A stretch of DNA of 64,000 nucleotides from Klenkia marina (GCF_900101025.1 NZ_FMUH01000004.1:62001-126000), one strand, 5' to 3'. Counted from the first letter of the stretch, positions 53,696-61,324 are shown. A program made the numbers and translations. The notes: generated by a model not told the origin, from the sequence alone.

Positions 53696-54330
53696 CGGCC
53701 CTGCACGACCAGGGCGGGGCGGTCGGCGTGGTCGGCCAGCACGACGAGGTCGGCCAGCGCCGCCGGGTCGACCTCGTCGTCGTAGCGGTCGAACGCGGGC
53801 AGCTCCCACTGCTGCTCCGCGGGGAACCGCCGACGCCGGGCGGGGCCGCTCACCCGCAGGTGGACGACGACGTCGAAGGCCAACCCCACGCCCTGCAGCA
53901 GCGCACCGGGCACCAGCACGACCGCGGCGGCCGGCACCCGGGCAGCCCGGGTGGCCCGGTCCCGCTCGACGTCCCACAGCTGCGGCAGCACGTCGCCCGG
54001 GCCACCCGGGCCGACCCGGTCGAGCACCTCGCGGCCCAGGCCCGCGACGTCGAGCCAGTCGGTGTAGCGGGCGTCGGGATCGGTGCGTCCGTGCTCGAGG
54101 CGCACCGAGGCCGGGCGCAGGAACCCGACGGCCGGGACGACGAGGGTCGACCGGCCCAGCGCCGGCAACCGGTCGGCGACCTGCGCGGCCAGCCGCTCGG
54201 GTGCGGCGACGTCGGGGCCGTCGAGGGCCACGCGCACCGCCGTCGCCCCCGCCTCGGGTGGGGTGGCGGCCAGCAGCGCCGCCAGCCGGTCGGCCAGCGC
54301 GTCCGGGGACAGCGGGAGCGGAGCGCTCAG
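53686..54330 (-). CDS. Uridine-kinase-like protein without a P-loop, probable CTG start
   Basis: 214 residues resembling actinobacterial uridine-kinase-like proteins: an N-terminal helix DALADRLAALLA, strand VRVALDGPD, later YTDWLDVAGLGREVLDRV and VVLVPGALLQ, and a tail YDDEVDPAALADLVVLADHADRPALVV. Where homologues have G-x-x-G-x-G-K-S/T it reads G-P-D-V-A-A-P-E-R, so ATP binding is doubtful. The only start in register with the family N-terminus is a CTG at 54330 that overlaps the upstream stop (CTGA). GTGs at 54237 and 54231 would remove the first helix. Coupled to the ANTAR gene. Confidence 0.7.
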   Translation of the reverse strand: MSAPLPLSPDALADRLAALLAATPPEAGATAVRVALDGPDVAAPERLAAQVADRLPALGRSTLVVPAVGFLRPASVRLEHGRTDPDARYTDWLDVAGLGREVLDRVGPGGPGDVLPQLWDVERDRATRAARVPAAAVVLVPGALLQGVGLAFDVVVHLRVSGPARRRRFPAEQQWELPAFDRYDDEVDPAALADLVVLADHADRPALVVQGRYA

Positions 54331-54965
54331 CGGTCGCCCTCGACCAGCGCCGGGCGACGGTGACCGCGCTCGACCCGGCGACGGGTCGGACGGTCGGCGT
54401 CGGCGACCGACTCGACCGAGGGCGCCGGGGCCGGCGGGGGCACGTCGGGCGCCGGGGTCGGGGTGACGGCAGCGGGCGCGCACACCAGGCCGTCGAGCAC
54501 CTCGCGCGCGAGGTCGTGCACCGGTCGACCGCTGGCGCGGGCGTCGCGCCGCAGCTGCTCGAAGGCCGCGCGCGGCGTCGTGGCGTGCACAGCGGCCAGG
54601 ACACCGATCGCGCGCTCGGTGGAGACGCGGGTGGCCAGGGCGTGCTCGAGCTGACCGACGGTGCGCCGCAGTGCGGCGAGCTCCTGGTCACGGGGGTCGT
54701 CGGCACCGGGCTCCGGGGCCGCGGGGCCCCGGGCGGCCCGGCGGACGTCGCGGCCGGGCTCGGGGGAGGCCCCGAGGTCCTCGGCGATGAGGTCGGCCAG
54801 GCTCATGGCCTCGACCAGGTCGGGGGCCTGCTCGGTGCCGGCCGGCGTCAGCACCGCCCACCCCCGGGTGGTGCGGGTGATCACGAACGCTGCCTCACCG
54901 GTGCCGGTGCGCACGACGTCGTCGGGCGTCGGACTGCTCACGGGGGTGTCGGCGACGCCATCCAC
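54327..54965 (-). CDS. ANTAR-domain protein
   Basis: 212 residues. The N-terminal half (VITRTTRGWAVLTPAGTEQ...) is a small domain of unknown type, followed by a coiled region (QELAALRRTVGQLEHALATRV) and an ANTAR RNA-binding domain (STERAIGVLAAVHATTPRAAFEQLRRDARASGRPVHDLAREVL). ANTAR proteins act as antiterminators on paired hairpins. The C-terminus is Pro/Ala and Arg rich. GGAGGA lies 8 nt before the GTG. The target RNA is unknown. Confidence 0.85.
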   Translation of the reverse strand: MDGVADTPVSSPTPDDVVRTGTGEAAFVITRTTRGWAVLTPAGTEQAPDLVEAMSLADLIAEDLGASPEPGRDVRRAARGPAAPEPGADDPRDQELAALRRTVGQLEHALATRVSTERAIGVLAAVHATTPRAAFEQLRRDARASGRPVHDLAREVLDGLVCAPAAVTPTPAPDVPPPAPAPSVESVADADRPTRRRVERGHRRPALVEGDR

Positions 54966-55072
54966 GGCCCTGTCCTCCCTCGGTCCTCCTGACCACGGTG
55001 GCCGGGACGGTACGGGCCCCCCGCAGCCAGCACCACCGTGATCATGGACCGTCGAGGGCCGTGGGTGGGGGA

Positions 55073-55333
55073 TCACGCGCCGGAGGAGGCCAGCTGGCTC
55101 TTCACCTGCTCGATGGTGGGGTTGGTCAGCGCGGTGCCGTCGGCGAAGATCAGCGTGGGCACGGTCTGGTTCCCGCCGTTGGCCTTCATGACCAGGTCGG
55201 CGGCGGCCTCGTCGGTCTCGATGTTGACCTCGGCCCACTCGATGCCCTCGCGCTGCATGAGCTTCTTCAGGCGCACGCAGTAGCCGCACCAGCTGGTGGT
55301 GTACATGGTCACGGGGGCGGTGGGGGCGCTCAT
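55073..55333 (-). CDS. mrx1: Mycoredoxin Mrx1
   Basis: 86-residue glutaredoxin-fold protein with active site C16-G-Y-C19 (TSWCGYCVRLKKLM), cis-Pro TVPTLIFADG and a glutaredoxin-type GTALTNP end. Mycoredoxin uses mycothiol to reduce mixed disulfides. Divergent from uvrD2, as Rv3198A is in M. tuberculosis. Confidence 0.93.
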   Translation of the reverse strand: MSAPTAPVTMYTTSWCGYCVRLKKLMQREGIEWAEVNIETDEAAADLVMKANGGNQTVPTLIFADGTALTNPTIEQVKSQLASSGA

Positions 55334-55406
55334 GCGGTGGGACCTCCGTCGAGGGTGGCGCCGGTGACCTGGTGGCCCCGGCTCGTCGGGAGGACCAACG
55401 CCGCCG

Positions 55407-55442
55407 GTCCGGGGATGCTTCCCCGGACTGCTCCCCGGACTG
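55407..55442. promoter_or_regulatory. Inverted and direct repeats between mrx1 and uvrD2
   Basis: GTCCGGGG (55407-55414) and CCCCGGAC (55421-55428) form a perfect dyad; TCCCCGGACTG is then repeated 12 bp further on (55432-55442). The left arm could pair with either copy. A likely operator or promoter-proximal structure in the 135-bp divergent gap. Confidence 0.4.
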
Positions 55443-55468
55443 TCGGACCCGGCTGCCAGACTCGGGGG

Positions 55469-57484
55469 ATGACCGGGGGAGTGCAGGGCGCGGAGGCGGT
55501 GCTGGCCGGGCTCGACGAGCAGCAGCGGGCCGCGGCGGCCGCCGTCCGGGGCCCGGTGTGCATCCTCGCCGGTGCCGGCACGGGCAAGACCCGCACCATC
55601 ACCCACCGCATCGCCTACGGGGTGCACGCCGGGGTGTACGTGCCCGAGCAGGTCCTGGCCGTCACCTTCACCGCACGGGCCGCGGGCGAGCTGCGCGGGC
55701 GCCTGTCGGCGCTGGGTGTGGGGGGTGTGCAGGCCCGCACCTTCCATGCGGCGGCCATGCGGCAACTGCGGTACTTCGCCCCCCGCGTGCTCGGCGGCCC
55801 GATGCCCGAGCTGGTCGAGAACAAGCTGCGGGTGGTGGCCGGGGCGGCCACCCGGCACCGGTTGACCACCGACCGGGCCAGCCTGCGCGACCTCGCCGGC
55901 GAGATCGAGTGGGCCAAGACCACCCTGGCCACCCCCGACGAGTACCCGGCCCGGGCCCGGGCCGCCGGTCGCGAGGCACCGTTCGAGGCGGCTGCCGTCG
56001 CCGCGGTCTACGCCTCCTACGAGCAGGCCAAGCAGCGCGAGGGCGCGCTGGACTTCGAGGACCTTCTCCTGGTCACCGCCTACGCCCTCGAGGAGCACCG
56101 CGACGTCGCCCAGGAGGTGCGCGGGCAGTACCGGCACTTCGTGGTCGACGAGTACCAGGACGTCAACCCGCTCCAGCAGCGGCTGCTCGACGCCTGGCTG
56201 GGCGGCCGGGCCGAGCTGTGCGTCGTCGGCGACCCGCACCAGACGATCTACTCCTTCACCGGCGCCGACCCCGACTACCTGCTCGGCTTCGCCGACCGCT
56301 ACCCCGACGCCGAGGTGGTCAAGCTCGAGCGCGACTACCGCTCCACCCCCGAGGTGGTCGGGCTGGCCAACCGGCTCATCGGCATGGCCCCCCGGCGCAC
56401 CGGGTTGCCCGGGCTGCGGCTGCTGGGCCAGCGGGCCGCCGGTCCCGAGCCGCGGTTCGTCGAGCACCCCGACGAACCCACCGAGGCGGCCGCGGTGGCC
56501 GCCATGTGCCGTGCGCTGGTCGACTCCGGCCTGCCGGCGGCCGAGATCGCCGTGCTGTTCCGGATCAACGCCCAGTCCCAGGTCTACGAGTCCGCCCTCG
56601 CCGACCTGGGCGTGCCGTACGTGCTCAAGGGCGGCGAACGGTTCTTCGAGCGGCCCGAGGTGCGCGAGGCGGTGCTGCTGCTGCGCGGCGCGGCCGCCGG
56701 GCGCGACGACGGCGGTCCGCTGGTGCCGGCCGTGCGCGACGTCCTGGCCTCGGTCGGCTGGGTCGAGCACCGTCCGCCGCCCGGGGGTGCGGCCCGGGAC
56801 CGGTGGCAGTCGCTCTCGGCGCTGGTCGACCTCGCCGTCGACCTGGTCGCCGAGCAGCCCGACCTCACCCTGGCCGGCTTCGTGGCCCACCTGGCCGAGC
56901 GCGCCAACGCCCAGCACGCCCCCACCGTGCAGGGCGTCACCCTGGCCTCCATGCACGCGGCCAAGGGCCTCGAGTGGGACGCGGTGTTCGTGGTCGGCCT
57001 GGTCGACGGCGTCGTCCCCATCGCGCAGTCGCTGGCCCGTCCCGCCGCGGTCGAGGAGGAGCGGCGGCTGCTGTACGTCGCGGTCACCCGCGCCCGCGAG
57101 CAGCTCACCCTGTCGTGGTCGCTGTCCCGGCAACCCGGCGGCAAGCGGTCCCGCCCCCGCAGCCGCTTCCTCGACGGCCTGGCCCCCGACACCGCCGAGC
57201 AACGGGCCCGCGCTCGTCGGTCGCCGGCCCGGCGGGCGGAGGTGCAGCTCGACGGCGCGGCCGGCGAGCGGTTCGAGCGGCTCCGCGCCTGGCGGGCGGC
57301 CACCGCGTCGGCCGCGTCGGTGCCGGCCTACGTGGTGCTCAACGACGCCACCCTCCAGGCCATCGCCGAGTCCCGGCCGGCCTCGCTCACCGAGCTGTCG
57401 GCCCTCCCGGGCATCGGCGCCCGCAAGCTGGAGATGTACGGCGCCGACGTCCTGGCGGCCGTCGACGAGAACTCCTCCGTCTAA
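55469..57484 (+). CDS. uvrD2: DNA helicase UvrD2 with HRDC domain, tetracysteine module missing
   Basis: 671-residue superfamily 1 helicase. Walker A AGAGTGKTRT (Lys40), DEYQDVNPLQ (Asp near 227), GDPHQTIYSFTG, HAAKGLEWD, VTRAREQL; the C-terminal HRDC domain is YVVLNDATLQAIAESRP...LPGIGARKLEMYG. Mycobacterial UvrD2 has a tetracysteine motif between the motor and HRDC that is needed for unwinding in vitro. Here that segment (RARRSPARRAEVQLDGAAGE) has no cysteines. CAGACT 6 nt before the ATG suggests a near-leaderless start. The stop codon TAA overlaps the whiB7 promoter element. Confidence 0.93.
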   Translation: MTGGVQGAEAVLAGLDEQQRAAAAAVRGPVCILAGAGTGKTRTITHRIAYGVHAGVYVPEQVLAVTFTARAAGELRGRLSALGVGGVQARTFHAAAMRQLRYFAPRVLGGPMPELVENKLRVVAGAATRHRLTTDRASLRDLAGEIEWAKTTLATPDEYPARARAAGREAPFEAAAVAAVYASYEQAKQREGALDFEDLLLVTAYALEEHRDVAQEVRGQYRHFVVDEYQDVNPLQQRLLDAWLGGRAELCVVGDPHQTIYSFTGADPDYLLGFADRYPDAEVVKLERDYRSTPEVVGLANRLIGMAPRRTGLPGLRLLGQRAAGPEPRFVEHPDEPTEAAAVAAMCRALVDSGLPAAEIAVLFRINAQSQVYESALADLGVPYVLKGGERFFERPEVREAVLLLRGAAAGRDDGGPLVPAVRDVLASVGWVEHRPPPGGAARDRWQSLSALVDLAVDLVAEQPDLTLAGFVAHLAERANAQHAPTVQGVTLASMHAAKGLEWDAVFVVGLVDGVVPIAQSLARPAAVEEERRLLYVAVTRAREQLTLSWSLSRQPGGKRSRPRSRFLDGLAPDTAEQRARARRSPARRAEVQLDGAAGERFERLRAWRAATASAASVPAYVVLNDATLQAIAESRPASLTELSALPGIGARKLEMYGADVLAAVDENSSV

Positions 57485-57519
57485 TTGCGTTGACCGCCTC
57501 AGCAGGGGTCCCCTAGCCT
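57482..57519 (+). promoter_or_regulatory. whiB7 promoter with an AT-rich autoregulation element
   Basis: TAATT (57482-57486), 3-bp GCG, -35 TTGACC (57490-57495), 18-bp spacer, -10 TAGCCT (57514-57519). An AT-rich tract 3 bp upstream of the -35 is the arrangement recognised by WhiB7 with SigA in mycobacteria. The predicted transcript start near 57526 gives a leader of about 510 nt before whiB7. Confidence 0.65.
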
Positions 57520-57530
57520 CTGCTGCACGC

Positions 57531-57612
57531 GCTCCGGTGACGGAGCACACCAGCACGGCGCACGAGGACGAGCAGCACGTCCGCACCGCGGGACCGGCCC
57601 ACCGGCCGGTCC
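57531..57612 (+). ncRNA. Two leader hairpins upstream of the whiB7 upstream ORF
   Basis: Hairpin one: GCTCCG-GTGA-CGGAGC (57531-57546). Hairpin two: GGACCGGCC-CACC-GGCCGGTCC (57591-57612, 9 bp perfect). The second ends 9 nt before a strong AAGGAGG site. They probably structure the 5' leader RNA. Confidence 0.5.
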
Positions 57613-57637
57613 CCGAACCCCGGAAGGAGGGGTCACC

Positions 57638-57895
57638 TTGGGCAGCACCGCCATCTACGCGAAGGCCCCGTCCCGCGTCGGGGTCTTCGTCGCGTGCGGC
57701 CGAGCCGTCGAGGGCGCCTCGGTGGCGCACACCGCCGCTCCGTTCCGTGGCACCGGTCTGCCCGTCGGCGCCGGACTGCGGCTCCGCCCGGCCGGCGTCC
57801 CCATGACCGTCCGGCCCGTCGACGCCATCGGCGGCGACGTCCAGCTGAACAGCGACACCCCGGGTGACCTGCCCCCGAGAGACCCCCTGAGCTAG
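57638..57895 (+). CDS. 85-codon upstream ORF in the whiB7 leader
   Basis: Begins with TTG, 7 nt after AAGGAGG (57624-57630), and has the GC-rich third positions of a translated gene. The product (MGSTAIYAKAPSRVGVFVAC ... PRDPLS) has no recognised family, membrane segment or signal peptide. The stop lies 22 nt before a strong terminator hairpin, an arrangement suited to ribosome-controlled attenuation of whiB7. uORF-dependent attenuation of whiB7/wblC is described in other actinobacteria; whether this long ORF is that regulator or a separate small protein is not settled by the sequence. Confidence 0.6.
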   Translation: MGSTAIYAKAPSRVGVFVACGRAVEGASVAHTAAPFRGTGLPVGAGLRLRPAGVPMTVRPVDAIGGDVQLNSDTPGDLPPRDPLS

Positions 57896-57916
57896 CGCTC
57901 AGGTCGGTCCTCCTCG

Positions 57917-57954
57917 AGGCCGCGGAACCCGGACAGAACCGGGATCCGCGGCCT
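57917..57954 (+). terminator. Attenuator-type terminator before whiB7
   Basis: AGGCCGCGGA (57917-57926) pairs perfectly with TCCGCGGCCT (57945-57954); inside, CCCGG (57928-57932) pairs with CCGGG (57939-57943). TCTCC follows. It lies within the predicted whiB7 transcript, 83 nt before the whiB7 start. Confidence 0.7.
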
Positions 57955-58036
57955 TCTCCATGTGCCGTCGATCCCACCGACCACCCGTCGGCGGGCCCTC
58001 CGCCGTCGGTTGCACGACGAGGAGAGAGGACCGACC

Positions 58037-58330
58037 GTGCAGCACACGATCGAGCGACCGGTGTCCCTGCCGCGCGCCGAGCTCGAACGGACCCCGCGGA
58101 CGGCGCTGCCCTGTCGCACGCAGGACGCCGACCTGTGGTTCGCAGAGGCGCCGGCCCAGCTGGAGCAGGCCAAGGAGTTCTGCGGGGCCTGCCCGCTGCA
58201 GGCCTCCTGCCTGGCCGGCGCACTGGACCGCGGCGAGCCGTGGGGCGTCTGGGGCGGGCAGATCTTCGACCACGGGGTCGTGATCGCCCGCAAGCGTCCC
58301 CGGGGCCGCCCCCGCAAGGTCGCCGCATGA
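58037..58330 (+). CDS. whiB7: WhiB7 transcriptional activator
   Basis: 97 residues. Four iron-sulfur ligands, Cys26, Cys49, Cys52 and Cys58 (CGACPLQASC), the WhiB turn G-V-W-G-G at 70-74, and a C-terminal AT-hook R-G-R-P-R-K at 89-94 identify WhiB7 specifically. It binds SigA region 4 and activates intrinsic antibiotic-resistance genes with AT-rich elements before the -35. GAGAGAGGA precedes the GTG. It lies after uvrD2, as in M. tuberculosis (Rv3197A), under a regulated leader. Its stop overlaps the next gene by 4 nt. Confidence 0.96.
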   Translation: MQHTIERPVSLPRAELERTPRTALPCRTQDADLWFAEAPAQLEQAKEFCGACPLQASCLAGALDRGEPWGVWGGQIFDHGVVIARKRPRGRPRKVAA

Positions 58331-58551
58331 GCGACACCACCCACCCGAGAACCGAGCACGAGACCCCGAGAGGGGGAGTGATGGACCTCTACCGCAACGA
58401 GTTGACCCTGGCGCGCATCCGGCAGGCCGACCTGCTGGCCGACGCCGACGCGTCTGCCCGGGCCCGGCGGATCGTCGCCGCGCGGCGCTGGGCCCGACGG
58501 GCCGAGCGGGCCACGCGCCGGGCCGCCCGCGCCAGCGCCGCCGTCCGGTGA
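58327..58551 (+). CDS. Small basic protein coupled to whiB7
   Basis: 74 residues from the ATG that overlaps the whiB7 stop (ATGA); an internal ATG at 58381 behind GAGAGGGGG would give 56. The sequence is helical and very Arg/Ala rich (LYRNELTLARIRQADLLADA, then AARRWARRAERATRRAA). Similar small proteins follow WhiB genes in other actinobacteria in my recollection. It may bind nucleic acid or membrane; no function known. Confidence 0.65.
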   Translation: MSDTTHPRTEHETPRGGVMDLYRNELTLARIRQADLLADADASARARRIVAARRWARRAERATRRAARASAAVR

Positions 58552-58561
58552 GCCGCTCGAT

Positions 58562-58607
58562 GCGCTGGCCGACGACGACCGGGTACCCGGTCGCCGTCGG
58601 CCAGCGC
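58562..58607. terminator. Long bidirectional terminator
   Basis: A 13-bp stem (GCGCTGGCCGACG at 58562-58574 with 58595-58607) encloses an 18-bp palindrome (58576-58593). It lies between the convergent whiB7 operon and the ABC1 kinase gene. Confidence 0.75.
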
Positions 58608-58611
58608 GGCG

Positions 58612-59934
58612 TCAGTCGACGAAGCCGGGCAGCCAGCGGGCGATGACCGAGCGGAAGTCGGCCTCGGCGTCGAGCTGGCAGAGCACCCCGATGGACCCGA
58701 TCGTCACGCGGTGGATGAGCAGGTAGGCGGGGGGCAGGTTGAGCTGGCGGCCCAGCCGGCTGGCCTCGCTGCGCGGGTCGCCGACGCGGGTGGCCTGCTC
58801 CTGCATCCAGGCCCGGGTGAACCGGAACCGGTCGCTCGCCACCGGTTCGAGCAGCGGGAGCAGGTAGTCCAGCACCGCCTGGGCGTCGACCTCGACCTCG
58901 GGCTTGACGAAGCCCTCGGTGCGCAGGTCGGCCAGCACGTCCTCGGCGCGGCCCTCCAGCGCCCACCGCACCAGCCGGCCGATGGGTTCGGGGTAGCCGC
59001 CGGGCAGGCGGGCGACCGCCCCGAAGTCGATGACGCCGAGCCGGCCGTCGGGCAGCAGCCGGAAGTTGCCCGGGTGCGGGTCGGCGTGCAGCAGGCCGGC
59101 CCGGGTGGGCCCGCCGAAGTGCAGGGTGGACATCAGCAGGCCGGCCCGGTCGCGCTGCTCGCGGGTGCCGCCGGTGATGATCCGGGAGAGCGGGGTGCCC
59201 TCCATCCACTCCGACACGATGACCTTGGGTGCGCTGGCCACGATGCGGGGCACGGCGATGTCGGGGTCGCCGGCGTAGGCAGCGGCGAAGGCCCGCTGGG
59301 AGTCGGCCTCCATCGCGTAGTCGAGCTCCTCGGCGACGCGGGCCTTCAGCTCGGTGATCAGCGGCTTGACGTCCATGCCCGGGAAGAGGACGGCGAACAT
59401 GCGGGCGAAGCGGGCGAGCTGGTTCAGGTCGGCCATCAGCGCCGGCCCGGCCCCGGGGTACTGGATCTTGACCGCAACGTCGCGGCCGTCGCGCCAGACC
59501 GCACGGTGCACCTGGCCGATGCTGGCCGCCGCGGCCGGTTCGTCGTCGAAGGAGCTGAAGCGCGTGCGCCACGTGCCGCCGAGCTGCTGGGCGAGCACCG
59601 CGTGCACGGTGCGCACGGGCATCGGAGGGGCCTCCTCCTGCAGCTTGACCAGCGCCTCGCGGTAGGGGGCGGCGAGCTCCTCGGGCACTGCTGCCTCGAA
59701 CACCGACAGCGTCTGGCCCAGCTTCATGGCGCCGCCCTTGAGCTGGCCGAGCACGGCGAACAGCTGCTCGGCCGTGCGCTGCTGCAGGTCGGCGGAGACC
59801 TGCTCGGCCGACTGGCCCGTGAGCCGGCGGCCGATGCCGAGGGTGGCCCGCCCCGCAGCCCCCAGCGGCAGCGATGCCAGGCGAGCGGTGCGGGACACGC
59901 TCCCGCGTGGGATTCCCCGACCGGTGTCCGTCAC
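58612..59934 (-). CDS. ABC1/UbiB-type atypical kinase
   Basis: 440 residues of the ABC1/ADCK/UbiB family, corresponding to Rv3197. The KxGQ motif reads GGAMKLGQTLS; then AAASIGQVHRA (Ala-rich loop), VAVKIQYPG with the conserved Lys, EELDYAMEA, LLHADPHPGNF (catalytic-like) and VIDFGAVARL (metal). Family members support quinone or lipid metabolism; in mycobacteria Rv3197 has been linked to macrolide resistance in the WhiB7 regulon. It is coupled to the upstream ThiF-like gene by a GTGA overlap. Confidence 0.9.
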   Translation of the reverse strand: MTDTGRGIPRGSVSRTARLASLPLGAAGRATLGIGRRLTGQSAEQVSADLQQRTAEQLFAVLGQLKGGAMKLGQTLSVFEAAVPEELAAPYREALVKLQEEAPPMPVRTVHAVLAQQLGGTWRTRFSSFDDEPAAAASIGQVHRAVWRDGRDVAVKIQYPGAGPALMADLNQLARFARMFAVLFPGMDVKPLITELKARVAEELDYAMEADSQRAFAAAYAGDPDIAVPRIVASAPKVIVSEWMEGTPLSRIITGGTREQRDRAGLLMSTLHFGGPTRAGLLHADPHPGNFRLLPDGRLGVIDFGAVARLPGGYPEPIGRLVRWALEGRAEDVLADLRTEGFVKPEVEVDAQAVLDYLLPLLEPVASDRFRFTRAWMQEQATRVGDPRSEASRLGRQLNLPPAYLLIHRVTIGSIGVLCQLDAEADFRSVIARWLPGFVD

Positions 59935-61067
59935 CCCTCCAGTGTCCCTGGTGCACGCCGGTCGTGCCGGGACGGGCCCGGGACGCCGGCGGGGAGCACC
60001 CCGCAGCTGCATCCGGGGTGCGCCGGCCAGGTCCGTCGCACGGGCAGCAGGTCGGGGACCCGCAGCTCGAGGACGGCGTCGGTGCAGGTGGGCGAGGCCT
60101 GCCCGTCCAGGTGGGCCAGTGCCTGGGTGAGCGCGGTGACGGCGGTGGCCGTGCAGACCCCGGTGCTGCCGGTCGCCGGCGCCGCCGGCGGCCCGCTGCG
60201 GGCCGCCGGCGGCTCGTGCAGCTGCGCGGAGAGCTCGGGCCACCCCGGGTCCGCTGCGGTGCGGGTCATCTCGCCGCAGCGCAGGCAGCCGGTGCGCCCG
60301 GGGACGACGAGCGGGCCGACCACCCCGACCTCGCCGCGCACGGTCGCCACCAGGTGCGGCACCCGTGCGCCGTGCAGACCGGCGTGGACGGGGTCCAGCG
60401 CCGCCCAGGGCCGGGTGAGCACCAGCAGGTGCGGTGCGGTCCCCGGTGGTGGGGGGCGGAGGTCGGCCTCGGGGGCGACCCGTCGCACCGCATCGGCGGC
60501 CGCCAGCGAGCGGGGGCGGCCCTCGTCGGCGGCGGTGAGGCCCCCCACCACGGTGTCGGCCGCGGTCACGGTGCCCCGGTCGCGCACGTGGACGCGGCCG
60601 ACGCCGCTGGCCGCCAGCATGGCCGCCAGCGGGACGCCGACCCGTGTGGCCCCCTCCACGACCACGGTCGAGGCCCGCCGGAGCCGCCACGAGCCCGGGC
60701 CGGCAGCGGCGAGGGCGGCCGGCAGCTCGAGGTCGGCCCGCGCCCGGACGGCGGGCGTGTGCGCGGCGGCCAGCAGGTCCTCGGGGGAGACCTCCAGCAG
60801 CCGCCCGCAGCGCTGCAGCGCCCGCAGGACGTCGTCGACGGCATCGGGGTCGAGACCCGCGGCGACGGCCTCGGCCAGCACGACCCGCGCCGACCGACCG
60901 CCGTCGAGCCCGCGCAGCAGCGCGACCAGCACGGCCGGGAGGCCGGGTGCCAGTGGCCCCAGCCGTACGCCGGGGTCGCCGTCGACACCGCCGACCTGCA
61001 GGGTCGCCGGGCCGAGCCGGAGCAGCGGGGTGGTCCGCGGCAGGAACGGTCGGTGGCTCTCGGTCAC
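59931..61067 (-). CDS. ThiF-like/TOMM-cyclodehydratase-type protein (Rv3196-like)
   Basis: 378 residues. N-terminal winged-helix-like region (residues 1-120, LVALLRGLDGGRSARVVLAEA), then a degenerate ThiF/E1 Rossmann part (VVVEGATRVGVPLAAMLAASG, HVRDRGTVTAADTV) and a zinc-binding set, C-L-R-C-G-E and late C-S-C-G. ATP-binding residues of true E1 enzymes are weak. It resembles the peptide-clamp/ThiF proteins of azoline-forming clusters, but no precursor peptide or YcaO is nearby. Gene order matches Rv3196-Rv3197. Confidence 0.7.
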   Translation of the reverse strand: MTESHRPFLPRTTPLLRLGPATLQVGGVDGDPGVRLGPLAPGLPAVLVALLRGLDGGRSARVVLAEAVAAGLDPDAVDDVLRALQRCGRLLEVSPEDLLAAAHTPAVRARADLELPAALAAAGPGSWRLRRASTVVVEGATRVGVPLAAMLAASGVGRVHVRDRGTVTAADTVVGGLTAADEGRPRSLAAADAVRRVAPEADLRPPPPGTAPHLLVLTRPWAALDPVHAGLHGARVPHLVATVRGEVGVVGPLVVPGRTGCLRCGEMTRTAADPGWPELSAQLHEPPAARSGPPAAPATGSTGVCTATAVTALTQALAHLDGQASPTCTDAVLELRVPDLLPVRRTWPAHPGCSCGVLPAGVPGPSRHDRRAPGTLEG

Positions 61068-61111
61068 GGGCCAGAGGGTGGCAGCAGGACCGGTCCGGCG
61101 GTGCACGGTTC

Positions 61112-61136
61112 CCACACCCTGTGGACAAGGGTGTGG
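61112..61136. other. Hairpin with a perfect DnaA-box sequence
   Basis: CCACACCCT (61112-61120) pairs with AGGGTGTGG (61128-61136) around the loop GTGGACA. Bases 61120-61128 read TGTGGACAA, the complement of the DnaA box TTGTCCACA. A single box, so not a replication origin. Confidence 0.5.
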
Positions 61137-61324
61137 AGCACGTGTTGAGCACTCGGCGTGGCGCTGTGCACGGCCGGGGGACGCGCGGGGGACGACGCGT
61201 CCGCCGAGGTGCCCGTCACCCCGTCCGGGGCGCGGAGGGGTGTGGACGACGGGTGGGGTCCACCGACGGTGTGCACCTGCACCCGACCGGGTGTCGACGG
61301 GTGGGGTTGCCGGCCCGACGTGGT

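Noticed and set aside
59931-61067. Azoline/TOMM RiPP biosynthesis cluster
   Set aside because: A ThiF-like protein is present, but there is no YcaO, dehydrogenase or precursor peptide, and the gene pair matches the conserved Rv3196-Rv3197 core.
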